Of a stretch of DNA of 64,000 nt, positions 28,904-38,182 are shown one piece after another. Positions within the stretch are counted from its first letter, which is position 1. Each line of letters begins with the position of its first letter. Below the pieces are notes generated by a model. The model did no database searches. It saw nothing but the letters and a program-made list of their open reading frames with translations, and was not told where the DNA came from. Source of the DNA: Edaphobacillus lindanitolerans (lineage in GTDB: Bacteria > Bacillota > Bacilli > Bacillales_A > Planococcaceae); the NCBI RefSeq assembly GCF_900156305.1, contig NZ_FTPL01000002.1, positions 586,273 to 650,272 of the forward strand. Direction: 5' to 3'. The translations under genes were made by a program, and so were the position numbers.

Positions 28904-30063
28904 ACTGCTTCCAACTCCCTTCCCCCGGCGAGCCTGTGGACGGGAACCCCTTTTTTCCTGAGCAGGCGCTCCAGCCCCCCCGCCTCTTCACGCCAGGCCC
29001 CGAAATGCAGGAGGACATGCCCCCTGCCGGCAGACCTTGCGATGCCGCCGTACATATTGGCGGGCGGTGCGACTGCCGGAGCGGCCGGCAGTCTGGCGAG
29101 CATCTGAAGGACCGAAACCATATGTGCCGGCCCGCTCCCCGGCAGCACATGGAGGTGGGTCCGGGCGCCCGCCATCCGGACGTTGAGCCATAGTTCCGTC
29201 TCGATCCCCTTTTGTCCTGCGACGGTCATCGCATAGGCGAGTTCGCCGAAAATGCGCTCTGCCGCCTGTTCATCGGGATGCCCCGGCTGCGGACCGGAAA
29301 GATCCGCAGCCAGGATCCACCGCGTCTGCAGGACCCGTTCAAATTCCTTCGTCCGGAGTTCGCCTGTCCGCGCCGCCTCCTTCCAGGCGACCGTCCCGAA
29401 CGGATCGCCCTCCCTGTAGGAACGGCTTCCCCTCGGCATGGTCGGCTCCTCGAAGAGTGACAGGCGATCCTGCAACGCGCCGGGCTCCATCCGGGAAAGG
29501 CGCTGCGGCAGGGGAAACGGAATGGGTTCGGGGTAAACGCAGATCTCCTTCCGGACGAACTCACCGTACGTCAGCATTGCCGTATAAAGGCCGAGCAGAT
29601 CCCTGACCCGCACTTTCAACTCCGGAAAGCGGACCATCCCCCGCTTCACCGCTTGCACATCGATCGGATACACGGATGTTTCACGCCCCATGAGGAACAT
29701 CGGGCGGTATTCGCCCTGATTCCCTGCCTCCCGTCCAAGCGCCCGGTCGCGGTCAAGCACGTCCGCCGTCCACTCGGCGCTCACGATCGGAAGACGGCCG
29801 GTATTGGTGAACGCGAACGGGACGGTGGCGGCTTCTCCCGCAAACAGGCGGAGACGGCTCCGTTCATTCTCGAAGCGGAGGGCCCGTGCGGCACGGTGCA
29901 CATAAATGTAGTTCCCGATGAGGATGGACAGGATGATCAGGGGGAGGCACCAGACGAGGGGATTCCTTCCGGCCAGTGCGACGAGGAAAAACGCGATCGC
30001 TGCGAGAAGATAAGCGGCAGCACGGCGTTCCGGCAGGATGAGTATATTGAATGGGCGGGTCAT
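28900..30063 (-). CDS. DUF58 protein (YeaD-like)
   Basis: The 387-residue protein has two N-terminal membrane helices (about 13-50), then a beta-rich extracellular-like region and the DUF58 signature GSRSYREGDPFGTVAWKEAARTGELRTKEF (near 212-240, vWA-like fold). DUF58 proteins occur with MoxR ATPases and are thought to act in envelope or metal-centre assembly. The role is inferred from this linkage. The ATG overlaps the moxR stop by four bases, indicating coupling. Confidence 0.87.
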   Translation of the reverse strand: MTRPFNILILPERRAAAYLLAAIAFFLVALAGRNPLVWCLPLIILSILIGNYIYVHRAARALRFENERSRLRLFAGEAATVPFAFTNTGRLPIVSAEWTADVLDRDRALGREAGNQGEYRPMFLMGRETSVYPIDVQAVKRGMVRFPELKVRVRDLLGLYTAMLTYGEFVRKEICVYPEPIPFPLPQRLSRMEPGALQDRLSLFEEPTMPRGSRSYREGDPFGTVAWKEAARTGELRTKEFERVLQTRWILAADLSGPQPGHPDEQAAERIFGELAYAMTVAGQKGIETELWLNVRMAGARTHLHVLPGSGPAHMVSVLQMLARLPAAPAVAPPANMYGGIARSAGRGHVLLHFGAWREEAGGLERLLRKKGVPVHRLAGGRELEAV

Positions 30064-31007
30064 CTTCTCGCGACATCCTCGACCGGAACGGGGATCCTGT
30101 CCAAAACCGCCTCAAGCACCTCTTCGGGCCGGTTCCTCAAGGATGCGTCAACGCTCAATGAAATCCGGTGGGCCAGTACGGGAACGGCGAGATCCCGCAC
30201 ATCTTCCGGCACTGCGAAGTCCCGCCCGCGGAGATGGGCCTTTGCCTGGACGGCACGCATCAGGGCAATCGTCCCGCGCGGACTAGCCCCCGTCTCGATC
30301 TCGGAGTGGTCCCTCGTCGCCCTGACGAGCCGGATCAGGTATTCCTCCACCGCCTCATTCACCCTTACCTTCAGGGCTTCCCTGCGGATCGCCAGAATGT
30401 CCGCATGACCGGCTGCAGGTCCGGACGGCACCGGGCTTCCATGCATATACGAGCGGATCATCGCCCGTTCCCCCGCCGCCGATGGATAACCGGGCCGGAT
30501 TTTCATAAGGAAGCGGTCCATCTGGGCTTCGGGAAGGTCAAAGGTCCCCTGGGCGGATTCGATCGGGTTTTGCGTGGCGATGACAAAAAACGGATCCGGC
30601 AGCGGATGGGTTTCTCCGTCAACCGTCACCTGGCGTTCATCCATCGCCTCCAGCAGGCTGGATTGCGTCCTCGGCGTGGCCCGGTTGATCTCGTCCGCGA
30701 GCAGGATGTTCGTCATGACCGGGCCTTCCCTGTATTCAAATTCCTGCTCTTTCATGTTGAAGAAGCGGATGCCTGTCACATCACCCGGCAACACATCCGG
30801 CGTAAACTGGATGCGTCTGAATGATGCATCGATGACGGCCGCCATCGTTTTGGCCAGCACCGTCTTCCCGGTTCCGGGCACATCCTCCAGCAACACATGC
30901 CCCCCAGCCACGAGAGCCGTCAGCATCAGTTCGGTCACTTCCTCTTTTTCGAACAGCACCCGGCCGACAGCCGTCTGCATTTCCTCCAGCAGTTCGTGCC
31001 TGCCCAT
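30060..31007 (-). CDS. MoxR-family AAA+ ATPase (YeaC-like)
   Basis: The 315-residue protein has Walker A EDVPGTGKTVLAKT near residue 38, Walker B ILLADEINRATPRTQSSLLEAM near 102, sensor-1 FFVIATQNPIES, and the MoxR lid domain. MoxR ATPases act as chaperones, usually with vWA-type partners. Here the downstream DUF58 and DUF4129 genes overlap it in an ATGA chain. GAGGGAG precedes the ATG. Confidence 0.92.
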   Translation of the reverse strand: MGRHELLEEMQTAVGRVLFEKEEVTELMLTALVAGGHVLLEDVPGTGKTVLAKTMAAVIDASFRRIQFTPDVLPGDVTGIRFFNMKEQEFEYREGPVMTNILLADEINRATPRTQSSLLEAMDERQVTVDGETHPLPDPFFVIATQNPIESAQGTFDLPEAQMDRFLMKIRPGYPSAAGERAMIRSYMHGSPVPSGPAAGHADILAIRREALKVRVNEAVEEYLIRLVRATRDHSEIETGASPRGTIALMRAVQAKAHLRGRDFAVPEDVRDLAVPVLAHRISLSVDASLRNRPEEVLEAVLDRIPVPVEDVARR

Positions 31008-31045
31008 CGCATTCGCTCCCTCTTTCCCGATTTTCTCCGTCTACG

Positions 31046-31081
31046 GAAATCAAGCCGGAAAAGTTTCCTCTTCCGGCTTGA
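31046..31081 (-). terminator. scoAB terminator
   Basis: On the minus strand, TCAAGCCGGAA pairs with TTCCGGCTTGA and is followed by TTT. Confidence 0.75.
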
Positions 31082-31091
31082 CCCCTTTGAT

Positions 31092-31745
31092 TTATTTGGT
31101 TACTTCACTCGTGTCCAGATCTGCCTCGGTGGCGTTCACCACATCTTCAACGGTAAAGCCTTCGAACACTTCCTTCAGCTTCAGCCCGTCAGGCGTCACT
31201 TCGATCATCGCCCGCTCCGTGATGATCATGTCGACGACTCCCTTGCCCGTCAGCGGCAGTGAGCACGCCTTGCGAATTTTCGGCGAGCCGTCTTTTGCCG
31301 CGTGATCCATGATGACGATGATTTTCTTCGCACCGTGTACGAGGTCCATCGCACCGCCCATCCCTTTGATCATCTTGCCCGGAATCATCCAGTTGGCAAG
31401 GTCCCCGTTCTCCGAAACTTCCATGCCGCCGAGGATGGCCACATCGATATGGCCGCCGCGGATCATTGCGAATGATTCGGCATTGCTGAAGTAGGCCGCC
31501 CCCTTGATAGCGGTCACGGTTTCCTTGCCCGCATTGATCAGATCCGGGTCGACTTCATCTTCGGTCGGATAGGGTCCGATCCCCAGCAGTCCGTTCTCCG
31601 ACTGCAGAATGACGTTTTTGTCCTCAGAAATATAGTTGGCCACGAGCGTAGGCATCCCGATGCCGAGATTGACGTAGTCCCCGTCCTGGATCTCCTGTTC
31701 GGCACGCCGGGCAATCCGCTCCCTGACTTGCGCTTTATCCATCAT
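31092..31745 (-). CDS. scoB: 3-oxoacid CoA-transferase subunit B
   Basis: The 217-residue beta subunit has the active-site glutamate in LQSENGLLG (about residue 50), which forms the glutamyl-CoA thioester. [11 protein letters not shown] and [12 protein letters not shown] are typical. Paired with subunit A, it moves CoA between succinyl-CoA and acetoacetate or related acids. It starts 23 bases after scoA, with a GGGAGG ribosome site. Confidence 0.92.
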   Translation of the reverse strand: MMDKAQVRERIARRAEQEIQDGDYVNLGIGMPTLVANYISEDKNVILQSENGLLGIGPYPTEDEVDPDLINAGKETVTAIKGAAYFSNAESFAMIRGGHIDVAILGGMEVSENGDLANWMIPGKMIKGMGGAMDLVHGAKKIIVIMDHAAKDGSPKIRKACSLPLTGKGVVDMIITERAMIEVTPDGLKLKEVFEGFTVEDVVNATEADLDTSEVTK

Positions 31746-31768
31746 GCACCCTCCCCTTTCTCCTGTCG

Positions 31769-32455
31769 TCAGCGGGTCGTCAGCCGCTCGATCCGTTTTT
31801 CCTGTTCCGCCTGGATGAGCCGCTGGACGTAGATGCTCGGCGTATGGATGCAGGCCGGATCCAGTTCACCGACCTCCACGATTTCTTCCGACTCCGCGAT
31901 CGTCACCTTGCCGGCCGCCGCCATCATCGGGTTGAAGTTCTGCGCGGTCTTGTTGTAGATGAGATTTCCGAGCTTGTCGGCCTTCGCTGCGCGCACGAGG
32001 GCAAAGTCGGCTTTGAGCGCTTCTTCCAGCACATACTCCTTGCCGTCGAATGTGCGGATCTCTTTTCCTTCCGCGATCGGTGTCCCGACACCCGCAGGCG
32101 TGAAAAACGCCGGGATGCCGGCACCGCCCGCGCGGATCTTCTCGGCGAGTGTGCCCTGCGGCGTCAGCTCCACCTCGATCTCGCCGGACAGCACCTGCCG
32201 TTCGAACTCTTTATTTTCTCCGACATAGGAACCGATCATCTTTTTAATCTGCTTATTGTTCAGGAGCAGTCCGAGCCCCCAGTCATCCACTCCGCAGTTG
32301 TTCGAGATGACGGTCAGGTCCTTGACGCCGCTGTCGACGAGCGCCAGGATGAGCTGCTCCGGAATCCCGACGAGCCCGAATCCTCCGACCATGATGGTCG
32401 CTCCGTCCCGGATGTCCGCCACCGCCTCTGCGGCTGCATCGTAAATCGGTTTCAA
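31769..32455 (-). CDS. scoA: 3-oxoacid CoA-transferase subunit A
   Basis: The 228-residue alpha subunit starts at TTG 32455, because GGAGGGGG lies just upstream; an ATG five codons earlier would place that site inside the gene. The glycine-rich motif [12 protein letters not shown] and [11 protein letters not shown] are hallmarks. First gene of scoAB. Promoter and a cre site lie immediately upstream, so catabolite repression is expected. Confidence 0.9.
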   Translation of the reverse strand: MKPIYDAAAEAVADIRDGATIMVGGFGLVGIPEQLILALVDSGVKDLTVISNNCGVDDWGLGLLLNNKQIKKMIGSYVGENKEFERQVLSGEIEVELTPQGTLAEKIRAGGAGIPAFFTPAGVGTPIAEGKEIRTFDGKEYVLEEALKADFALVRAAKADKLGNLIYNKTAQNFNPMMAAAGKVTIAESEEIVEVGELDPACIHTPSIYVQRLIQAEQEKRIERLTTR

Positions 32456-32478
32456 ATGGTCCCCCTCCATTTCTATTA

Positions 32479-32492
32479 TGTAAACGCCTACA
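32479..32492. promoter_or_regulatory. cre site at scoA
   Basis: TGTAAACGCCTACA matches the cre consensus TGWAANCGNTNWCA with one mismatch (C for the second-half T). It lies just downstream of the predicted -10, around the start of transcription, a repressing position. Confidence 0.65.
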
Positions 32493-32496
32493 TTTA

Positions 32497-32525
32497 ATTA
32501 AATCAGAAGACTCCGCAGCTTGCAA
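32497..32525 (-). promoter_or_regulatory. sigma-A promoter of scoAB
   Basis: On the minus strand, TTGCAA (32520-32525), 17 bases, TTTAAT (32497-32502). Confidence 0.6.
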
Positions 32526-32567
32526 TGGCCCGGCCTGTCCGGATCGCACCGAAAAGGCCGGGCTCAT

Positions 32568-32606
32568 CAAAAAAAGAGCCCCCGCAACGAGTTGCGGAAG
32601 CTCTCT
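32568..32606 (-). terminator. terminator of the MFS gene
   Basis: On the minus strand, AGAGCttCCGCAA and TTGCGGgggCTCT pair, followed by TTTTTTT. Confidence 0.8.
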
Positions 32607-32611
32607 GATGA

Positions 32612-33799
32612 TCACCGGCCGGCAGACTGCCCGGCAGCCTGGCGCTTGAGCGGAAGGTCGTACAGGAGGCTGGTCACGATCGCCAGGCTCATGACGGCCG
32701 TCAGGATGGTCAGCATCATCTGTGTGCCGTACAGGTCGACGAGCACCCCGCCGAGCACGGGACCGACCATGCGGCCCGCGGTCGAGACACTGTTGACGAT
32801 TCCCTGATAGAATCCTTCCCGGCCTTTCGGCGCGAGGTTGTTCGCAATCGTCGGGATGACCGGCCAGACGAACATCTCGCCGAATGTCAGGATCACCATC
32901 GACGTGATGAACATCGCGAACGATTCGGCAAAGCCCACGACGACGAACGAAACGAGGAAGATGATGATCCCGATCAGCATCTGGACCTTCAGCTTGTCCT
33001 CGATGCGCTTGATGATCGGCTTGATCAGCGGCTGTCCGAGGACGATGAGTGCACCATTGATCGTCCACAGCAGGCTGTACTGAGCCAGGGATACCCCGAG
33101 ATCGATTGCATGCGTGGAAATGGTCGTCGTCCACTGGGAATACACGAGCCAAGTGAGGAAAAACCCGCTCAGGACGATGACGAGCGAATAAAGCGGCGCC
33201 TTTTGGCGGATTTTCTTCTGTTCCTTGATGACCGACGTGTGGGTCGCCGGGTCAATCTTGAACCCGCGGTAGAAAATGAGTGCGATGAGCAGGAAAAGAA
33301 TGTACATGATCGTATTGGCATGGAAAATATAATCAATCTTATAAGAGGCGACGAGCCCGGCGATGGCCGGCCCGATGGCGACACCGGCATTGTTTGCCAG
33401 GTAGATCGCATTGAACGCCTTGCGCCCGCCTTCCGGCCAGGCGGTCCCGACCATCGCGTACATGCTCGGGAATACGATTCCGCCGCCAAATCCGAGGAAT
33501 GCAAGCAGCCAGACATATTGCGGCCAGCCGTGCCAGAATACGAGTCCGACCAGCGCGGCGAGCGACAGCACGATCCCGGTGATGATCGAGCGGTAACCGC
33601 CGATCCTGTCGAACAGGAACCCGCCGAGCATGTTGCCGACGATCCCCGCGGCGGAGTTCGCCATGAGGACGAGCCCCGCGACCGACAGCGACTTTCCGAG
33701 ATGGTCATGGATATAGATCGTGTTCAGCGGCCAGATGAAGGAGTTCCCGACCGTGTTCACGAACATCCCGATGACCAGAAGCCATACTCTTTTCGGCAA
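32612..33799 (-). CDS. MFS transporter (YttB-like)
   Basis: The protein has 395 residues from TTG 33799 (GGGAGG eight bases upstream); GTG 33808 would overlap its own ribosome site. Twelve membrane segments are visible. The loop-2 motif GGFLFDRIGGYRS, TAWPEGGRKAFNAIYLANNAGVAIGP and FVWPVIPTIANNLAPKGREGFYQG place it in the DHA1 drug-efflux branch. Its neighbour is mnmM, as for yttB-ytqB in B. subtilis. The substrate is unknown. Confidence 0.87.
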   Translation of the reverse strand: MPKRVWLLVIGMFVNTVGNSFIWPLNTIYIHDHLGKSLSVAGLVLMANSAAGIVGNMLGGFLFDRIGGYRSIITGIVLSLAALVGLVFWHGWPQYVWLLAFLGFGGGIVFPSMYAMVGTAWPEGGRKAFNAIYLANNAGVAIGPAIAGLVASYKIDYIFHANTIMYILFLLIALIFYRGFKIDPATHTSVIKEQKKIRQKAPLYSLVIVLSGFFLTWLVYSQWTTTISTHAIDLGVSLAQYSLLWTINGALIVLGQPLIKPIIKRIEDKLKVQMLIGIIIFLVSFVVVGFAESFAMFITSMVILTFGEMFVWPVIPTIANNLAPKGREGFYQGIVNSVSTAGRMVGPVLGGVLVDLYGTQMMLTILTAVMSLAIVTSLLYDLPLKRQAAGQSAGR

Positions 33800-33973
33800 G
33801 ACAGCCACCTCCCTGATTAATAATCACTCCAATGATTGTATTCCCAGCCGGCATGGTTTTCAATAACGCTGTTCATTGTCCGAACATTGCAATCGGGATC
33901 CGATGGAGCGAAGCACGGACGGATGGTACGATGGTTAGAAAAGAGTTGGAATTTATCCGGGGAGTGGTTGGCA

Positions 33974-34561
33974 ATGGAATTTGGAAGAACACTGGCACAG
34001 GCAAGAAAATGGATGGAACTGGCGGTCGCCCCCGGTGATCTCGTGGTCGACGGCACGGCCGGGAACGGACATGACACGGCATTTCTCGCTGAGCTTGTCG
34101 GGGAGGCGGGAACCGTGCTGGCGTTCGACGTCCAGCAGGAAGCGCTGGATGCCACGGCGGACCGGCTCGGCGGCATGGCCGGCCGCGTGCGCCTCATCCT
34201 GGACAGCCATGCGGAAGTGGCCGAGTACGCCGACGGTCCGGTCGGCGGGGCGATGTTCAATCTCGGGTTCCTTCCGAACCGGGGGGACCGGTCGGTCATC
34301 ACGCGCCCGGAATCGACCGTCCGGGCCATCCGCGCACTGCTCGCCCTTCTTAAAAAAGGCGGACTGATCACCGTCTGTGTGTATGACGGCCATGAAGGCG
34401 GCGCCGAGGAACGGGATGCCCTGCTCCGGTTTGCGGGCAGGCTTCATGAAGCGGACGTCCACGCCGCCCGCTACGAACTGCTGAATCACCGGGGCCATCC
34501 CCCGTTTCTGATCGTCTTTGAGAAGAAAAAAGACTTCACCGAGCTTCGGATGTTTGACTGA
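33974..34561 (+). CDS. mnmM: tRNA 5-aminomethyl-2-thiouridine methyltransferase MnmM (YtqB)
   Basis: The protein has 195 residues from ATG 33974 (GGGGAG nine bases upstream). The class I SAM-binding motif is VVDGTAGNGHDTAFLAELVG, then AFDVQQEALDATADRL, with NLGFLPNRGD as the YtqB/MnmM family signature. B. subtilis YtqB was identified as MnmM, which methylates nm5s2U34 of tRNA to mnm5s2U; older annotations call it an rRNA methylase. Single gene, divergent from the MFS gene. Confidence 0.9.
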   Translation: MEFGRTLAQARKWMELAVAPGDLVVDGTAGNGHDTAFLAELVGEAGTVLAFDVQQEALDATADRLGGMAGRVRLILDSHAEVAEYADGPVGGAMFNLGFLPNRGDRSVITRPESTVRAIRALLALLKKGGLITVCVYDGHEGGAEERDALLRFAGRLHEADVHAARYELLNHRGHPPFLIVFEKKKDFTELRMFD

Positions 34562-34658
34562 CTCCGCCGGTCTCCTCCTATCTCCTCCGGCTTCTGCATA
34601 TCCTTTTTTTATAAGGGTATGAAGTAATAGAGAACCAGAAACTGAAGGAGGAACCGAC

Positions 34659-35738
34659 ATGCCTGTCATCCGTTCGATTTACACAACCGTGCCCGGCCAC
34701 GAAATCCGGCAGGACGATGCCGCGGGGCTCACCCGCAGGCTGTTCAAAGAGAAATTCAAGGATATTGAACGGTTGCTCAGGGTTTTCGACAATGGGGACA
34801 TCCAGACCCGGCATGTGACGATGCCGCTTGACTGGTACGGCGAGTCCCATCCTTTCGGTGAGCGCAATGACCTGTACATCGAGCATGCCATCCGTCTCGG
34901 CTCCGAAGCCATGACCGGATGCCTGGAAAATCCGCACTATCTCGGCCGGCCGGTGGACTTCGCCGAGATCGATGCGGTTTTCTACATATCCAGCAGCGGC
35001 ATCTCCACGCCGAGCATCGAGGCCCGCATCATGAACCGGCTGCCATTCCGCGATGACGTCAAGCGGATTCCGGTCTGGGGGCTCGGCTGCGCCGGCGGAG
35101 CCTCCGGGATCAGCCGGGCCTTCGACTACTGCAAGGCGTACCCTGACCACAAAGTGCTCGTCCTCTGCGTTGAACTGTGCTCCCTCACTTTTCAAAGCGA
35201 AGATTATACAAAAAGCAATCTGGTCGGCGCCTCGCTGTTTGCGGACGGGGTCGCCTGCGCGCTCGTGACGGGAGATGAAGCGGACATCCCTTCCACCGTC
35301 CCGATGCCGCATGTGAACGCCACCGTCTCCAAAACCATGCCCGACTCCGAGGATGTCATGGGCTGGGATGTGGACGATGCGGGACTCCACGTCATCTTTT
35401 CAAAAAGCATCCCGGCGATCATCACCGAATGGCTGGGTCCGTTCGTCCATGAATTCCTCGATTCAAACGGGGTCGGGGTCGGGGACATCGGCCATTTCGT
35501 CGCACACCCTGGCGGAAAGAAAGTCCTCGTCGCCTATGAAGATGCGCTCGGCTTCGACCGCGGCAAGACCGATATATCCCGGGAAGTGTTGAGACAATAC
35601 GGCAACATGTCTTCCCCCACCGTGCTGTTCGTCCTGGAGCAGTTCATGAAAAAGCAGCCCGGTGCGGGAGAAACCGGACTGATGGCAGCGCTCGGTCCCG
35701 GTTTTTCCGGAGAACTCCTGCTGCTTGAATGGAGGTAA
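34659..35738 (+). CDS. bcsA: Type III polyketide synthase (BcsA/BpsA-like)
   Basis: The 359-residue thiolase-fold enzyme has catalytic Cys144 in VWGLGCAGGASG, the histidine region FVAHPGGKKV and the asparagine motif YGNMSSPTV. Bacillus BpsA makes long-chain alkylpyrones from fatty acyl-CoA and malonyl-CoA, which YpbQ (BpsB) then methylates. The adjacent methyltransferase gene six bases downstream supports the same pathway. GAAGGAGG lies before the ATG. Confidence 0.93.
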   Translation: MPVIRSIYTTVPGHEIRQDDAAGLTRRLFKEKFKDIERLLRVFDNGDIQTRHVTMPLDWYGESHPFGERNDLYIEHAIRLGSEAMTGCLENPHYLGRPVDFAEIDAVFYISSSGISTPSIEARIMNRLPFRDDVKRIPVWGLGCAGGASGISRAFDYCKAYPDHKVLVLCVELCSLTFQSEDYTKSNLVGASLFADGVACALVTGDEADIPSTVPMPHVNATVSKTMPDSEDVMGWDVDDAGLHVIFSKSIPAIITEWLGPFVHEFLDSNGVGVGDIGHFVAHPGGKKVLVAYEDALGFDRGKTDISREVLRQYGNMSSPTVLFVLEQFMKKQPGAGETGLMAALGPGFSGELLLLEWR

Positions 35739-35744
35739 GCCCGG

Positions 35745-36293
35745 ATGATGCTTTTTTGGATCTTGATTGGGCTCGTCATCGTCCAGCGACTCGTCGAGCT
35801 CAGGGTGGCCCGGCGAAACGAACGGCTGCTCCTTGCGAAGGGCGCATTTGAGGCGGGAAAGTCACACTATCCATACATGGTCGCGATGCATGCCGCCTTT
35901 TTCCTCTGTCTGGTCATGGAAGTGCTGCTGTTGCACCGTCCTCCTTCCCCGATCTGGCTGCCGCTGCTCGCCGTCTTTCTGGCGATGCAGGTTCTCCGGG
36001 TCTGGTGCCTGGCATCGCTCAGGGAATTCTGGAACACGAAAATCATCATCCTGCCGGGGGCGAATGTCGTCAGGCGGGGGCCGTACAAATGGCTGCGGCA
36101 CCCGAACTATGTGATCGTCACGACCGAACTGCTCGTGCTGCCGCTCCTGTACCAGGCGTATTTCACCGCCGCCCTGTTCGCCCTGCTCAACGCTTGGATG
36201 CTGTCCGTGCGGATTCCGGCGGAGGAAAAGGCGCTTCGGAAGGCGACAGACTACAATGAGCGGTTCGGACCTGCCCGCACCGGAGAGCCCTGA
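35745..36293 (+). CDS. ypbQ: Isoprenylcysteine carboxyl methyltransferase-family protein (YpbQ/BpsB)
   Basis: The 182-residue integral membrane protein has about five helices and the ICMT signature: VRRGPYKWLRHPNYVIVTTELLVLP, with the SAM-contacting RHPNY. In B. subtilis the homologue O-methylates alkylpyrones made by the type III PKS. It starts six bases after bcsA in the same operon and ends at a shared terminator. Confidence 0.9.
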   Translation: MMLFWILIGLVIVQRLVELRVARRNERLLLAKGAFEAGKSHYPYMVAMHAAFFLCLVMEVLLLHRPPSPIWLPLLAVFLAMQVLRVWCLASLREFWNTKIIILPGANVVRRGPYKWLRHPNYVIVTTELLVLPLLYQAYFTAALFALLNAWMLSVRIPAEEKALRKATDYNERFGPARTGEP

Positions 36294-36307
36294 AAAATAC
36301 ACCATGG

Positions 36308-36356
36308 GAAAAGGCTTGCCCAAACGAGTGGAAACCACCCGGGGCAAGCCTTTTTA
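36308..36356. terminator. bidirectional terminator between ypbQ and hutG
   Basis: AAAAGGCTTGCCC and GGGCAAGCCTTTT pair perfectly, with T-runs on both strands. Confidence 0.9.
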
Positions 36357-36367
36357 ATTGGTTCCGC

Positions 36368-37306
36368 CTATGCTTCGGGTGCTTTGCCGATCATCGACAG
36401 GATGGCTTCGTTCGTCAGTGCCGCACCGAGCCGGATGGTCCGCCCGTTTTCGTCGAGACCCGGATTCACCTCGGATATGTCAAAAGACAGCACATCCGGA
36501 TGGCTGCAGGCTGCACGGATGATCGACCTGACCGTCACCGGCTCAAGGCCGAACGGGGAAGGCGCGCTCACGCCGGGTGCTGACGCCGCGTTCATCACAT
36601 CCGCACAGAGCGTCACGATGACAGCGTCATGTCGGTCGATGAATGAATGGATCCGGGCGGCGATCGATGCCGGGTCGGCCATCCGGACCGCTTCCTCCGG
36701 CATGTATTCAACATCAAAACCGCTTGCCGCATCAAACAGGGACTCGGTATTGCCGAATCGCTGGATGCCGAGGACGAAGTAGCCCGCCTTCGGATCTTCA
36801 TCCAGGATCTGCCGGAACATGGTGCCCGATGAAGTCTCGCTGTCATAGGGCCGAAGGTCGAAGTGTGCATCGATGTTGATGATCCCGAGCTTCGCTTCCG
36901 GTCCGAGATGGAGCCGGGCACCGAGGTAATGCCCGTAAAGCGTCTCATGGCCGCCCCCGAGCACGACGGCTTTCGACCCGCCGGCATATGCGTCGGCCGC
37001 CTGCTCCGCAAGCGCATCCTGCGCTTCTTCCAGCATCCCGTCTTCGCAGATGACGTTCCCGTAGTCTGCGACCTTGCAGTCCCCTCCATGCCAAGGCAGG
37101 CCGGCAAGCGCCCGCCGGAGGGCATCGGGTGCTTCGGCCGCCCCCGGACGGCCCTGGTTCCTGCGCACGCCCTCATCACAGCAGAAGCCGATCAGCGCAA
37201 TCGCCGTTTCCTCTTCCTGCTTTTCTTCCACGACCTGATGGTATCTGAAAAACGCGCGGTCCGTCGCCGAATCAATCCTGCCTTTCCATTTGCTCTTGAA
37301 GTCCAT
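36368..37306 (-). CDS. hutG: Formimidoylglutamase HutG-like
   Basis: The protein has 312 residues from ATG 37306 (GAGGAGG upstream). The open frame runs to 37843 but only antisense-style across the nuclease gene. Ureohydrolase metal ligands are present: VLGGGHETLYGH, IINIDAHFDLRPY and SFDISEVNPGLD. DAHFDLR is characteristic of formimidoylglutamase, which releases glutamate and formamide in histidine degradation. No hutH, hutU or hutI gene is near it. Last gene of a compact minus-strand run. Confidence 0.87.
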   Translation of the reverse strand: MDFKSKWKGRIDSATDRAFFRYHQVVEEKQEEETAIALIGFCCDEGVRRNQGRPGAAEAPDALRRALAGLPWHGGDCKVADYGNVICEDGMLEEAQDALAEQAADAYAGGSKAVVLGGGHETLYGHYLGARLHLGPEAKLGIINIDAHFDLRPYDSETSSGTMFRQILDEDPKAGYFVLGIQRFGNTESLFDAASGFDVEYMPEEAVRMADPASIAARIHSFIDRHDAVIVTLCADVMNAASAPGVSAPSPFGLEPVTVRSIIRAACSHPDVLSFDISEVNPGLDENGRTIRLGAALTNEAILSMIGKAPEA

Positions 37307-37319
37307 GGTTGCTTCCTCC

Positions 37320-38150
37320 TCACGCCGGCTCACAGGCAACGCCGTCATTGTCCCTGTCCATCTTGGATTCATAGGCGGGATGCCCCTTCTTGACCCCTTC
37401 CGGATAAACCTTTCTGAGCTCGGTGCAATTATTGAACCGCTTGTCCGTGCCGCCGGATTCCGGCGGTTCCCCGGAACCTTCCTGCAGGTCTCCGGCCTTT
37501 TCATTATCGAAGCCCCGGTCTGTTGCATAATCTTCGATCGACCAGATGCCGATCCCCTTATCCTTTGCCCGTTTTTCGGCTTTTTCAAAACGGTCAAGAT
37601 GGCGGGTGTTCGGAGGATACACATAGGCCACGCGGGCCAGCCCTTCTTCCAGGAGCTTTTCCTCGACGCTTTCCCCGTCCACATACACATAGGCGAGCAG
37701 CCGCCCGTATTTGTCGGTCCGGGGGCCGATGTCGAACTCGATCGACACTTCCCCGTTCGCCAGCAGTTCGCGGTTCCGTTCCTTCGCCTGCTCGCCGAAC
37801 GGCTGCTTCCCGAGACGCGGATGATTCGTCTCCGGCGTGTCAATCAGCAGGTACCGGACATTCTGCTCTTTTCCTTCGTAACGGATTTTGATCGTGTCGC
37901 CGTCGATCGTCTTGACGAGTTTGATGGGGATGAGATCGCCGGACTGGGCTGAAGCCGGAACCTGCCCGCCTGCCTGTTCTTCTGCCTGTTCTTCTATTTG
38001 ACCGTCCGGACGGTCCTGGACGGCCTGATCCCGATCCTGTTCCGCTCCCTCATCGCGGTCACCCATCAAATAAACGATCGCAATGAGGAGGATGACAATC
38101 AGGGTTACCAGGGATCCCCGTTTTTTCTGCCGTGTTTTCCTGGATGACAT
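37320..38150 (-). CDS. Membrane-anchored thermonuclease with Excalibur domain
   Basis: The protein has 276 residues from ATG 38150 (GGAGAGG upstream). A basic N-terminus and one membrane helix (about 13-29) serve as anchor or signal, followed by a Gln/Glu-rich linker. A staphylococcal-nuclease domain follows with VKTIDGDTIKI, YLLIDTPET and DKYGRLLAYVYVDG (catalytic Arg/Glu/Arg pattern), then a C-terminal Excalibur calcium-binding motif, DRDNDGVACE. It should act outside the membrane on nucleic acids. It is 32 bases from crcB upstream and 13 bases from hutG downstream. Confidence 0.9.
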   Translation of the reverse strand: MSSRKTRQKKRGSLVTLIVILLIAIVYLMGDRDEGAEQDRDQAVQDRPDGQIEEQAEEQAGGQVPASAQSGDLIPIKLVKTIDGDTIKIRYEGKEQNVRYLLIDTPETNHPRLGKQPFGEQAKERNRELLANGEVSIEFDIGPRTDKYGRLLAYVYVDGESVEEKLLEEGLARVAYVYPPNTRHLDRFEKAEKRAKDKGIGIWSIEDYATDRGFDNEKAGDLQEGSGEPPESGGTDKRFNNCTELRKVYPEGVKKGHPAYESKMDRDNDGVACEPA

Positions 38151-38182
38151 GAGACCTCTCCTTCGCACCTTTTCATATCAAA

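Noticed and set aside
32528..32564. GCCCGGCC ... GGCCGGGC hairpin upstream of scoA as a regulatory element
   Set aside because: Perfect 8-bp stem but with a 21-base loop and no T-run or partner site. It overlaps the scoA promoter region only marginally; probably chance in G+C-rich DNA.
37307..37843. 179-codon upstream extension of hutG
   Set aside because: It runs through the nuclease gene in another frame. HutG homology begins at the Shine-Dalgarno-led ATG 37306.
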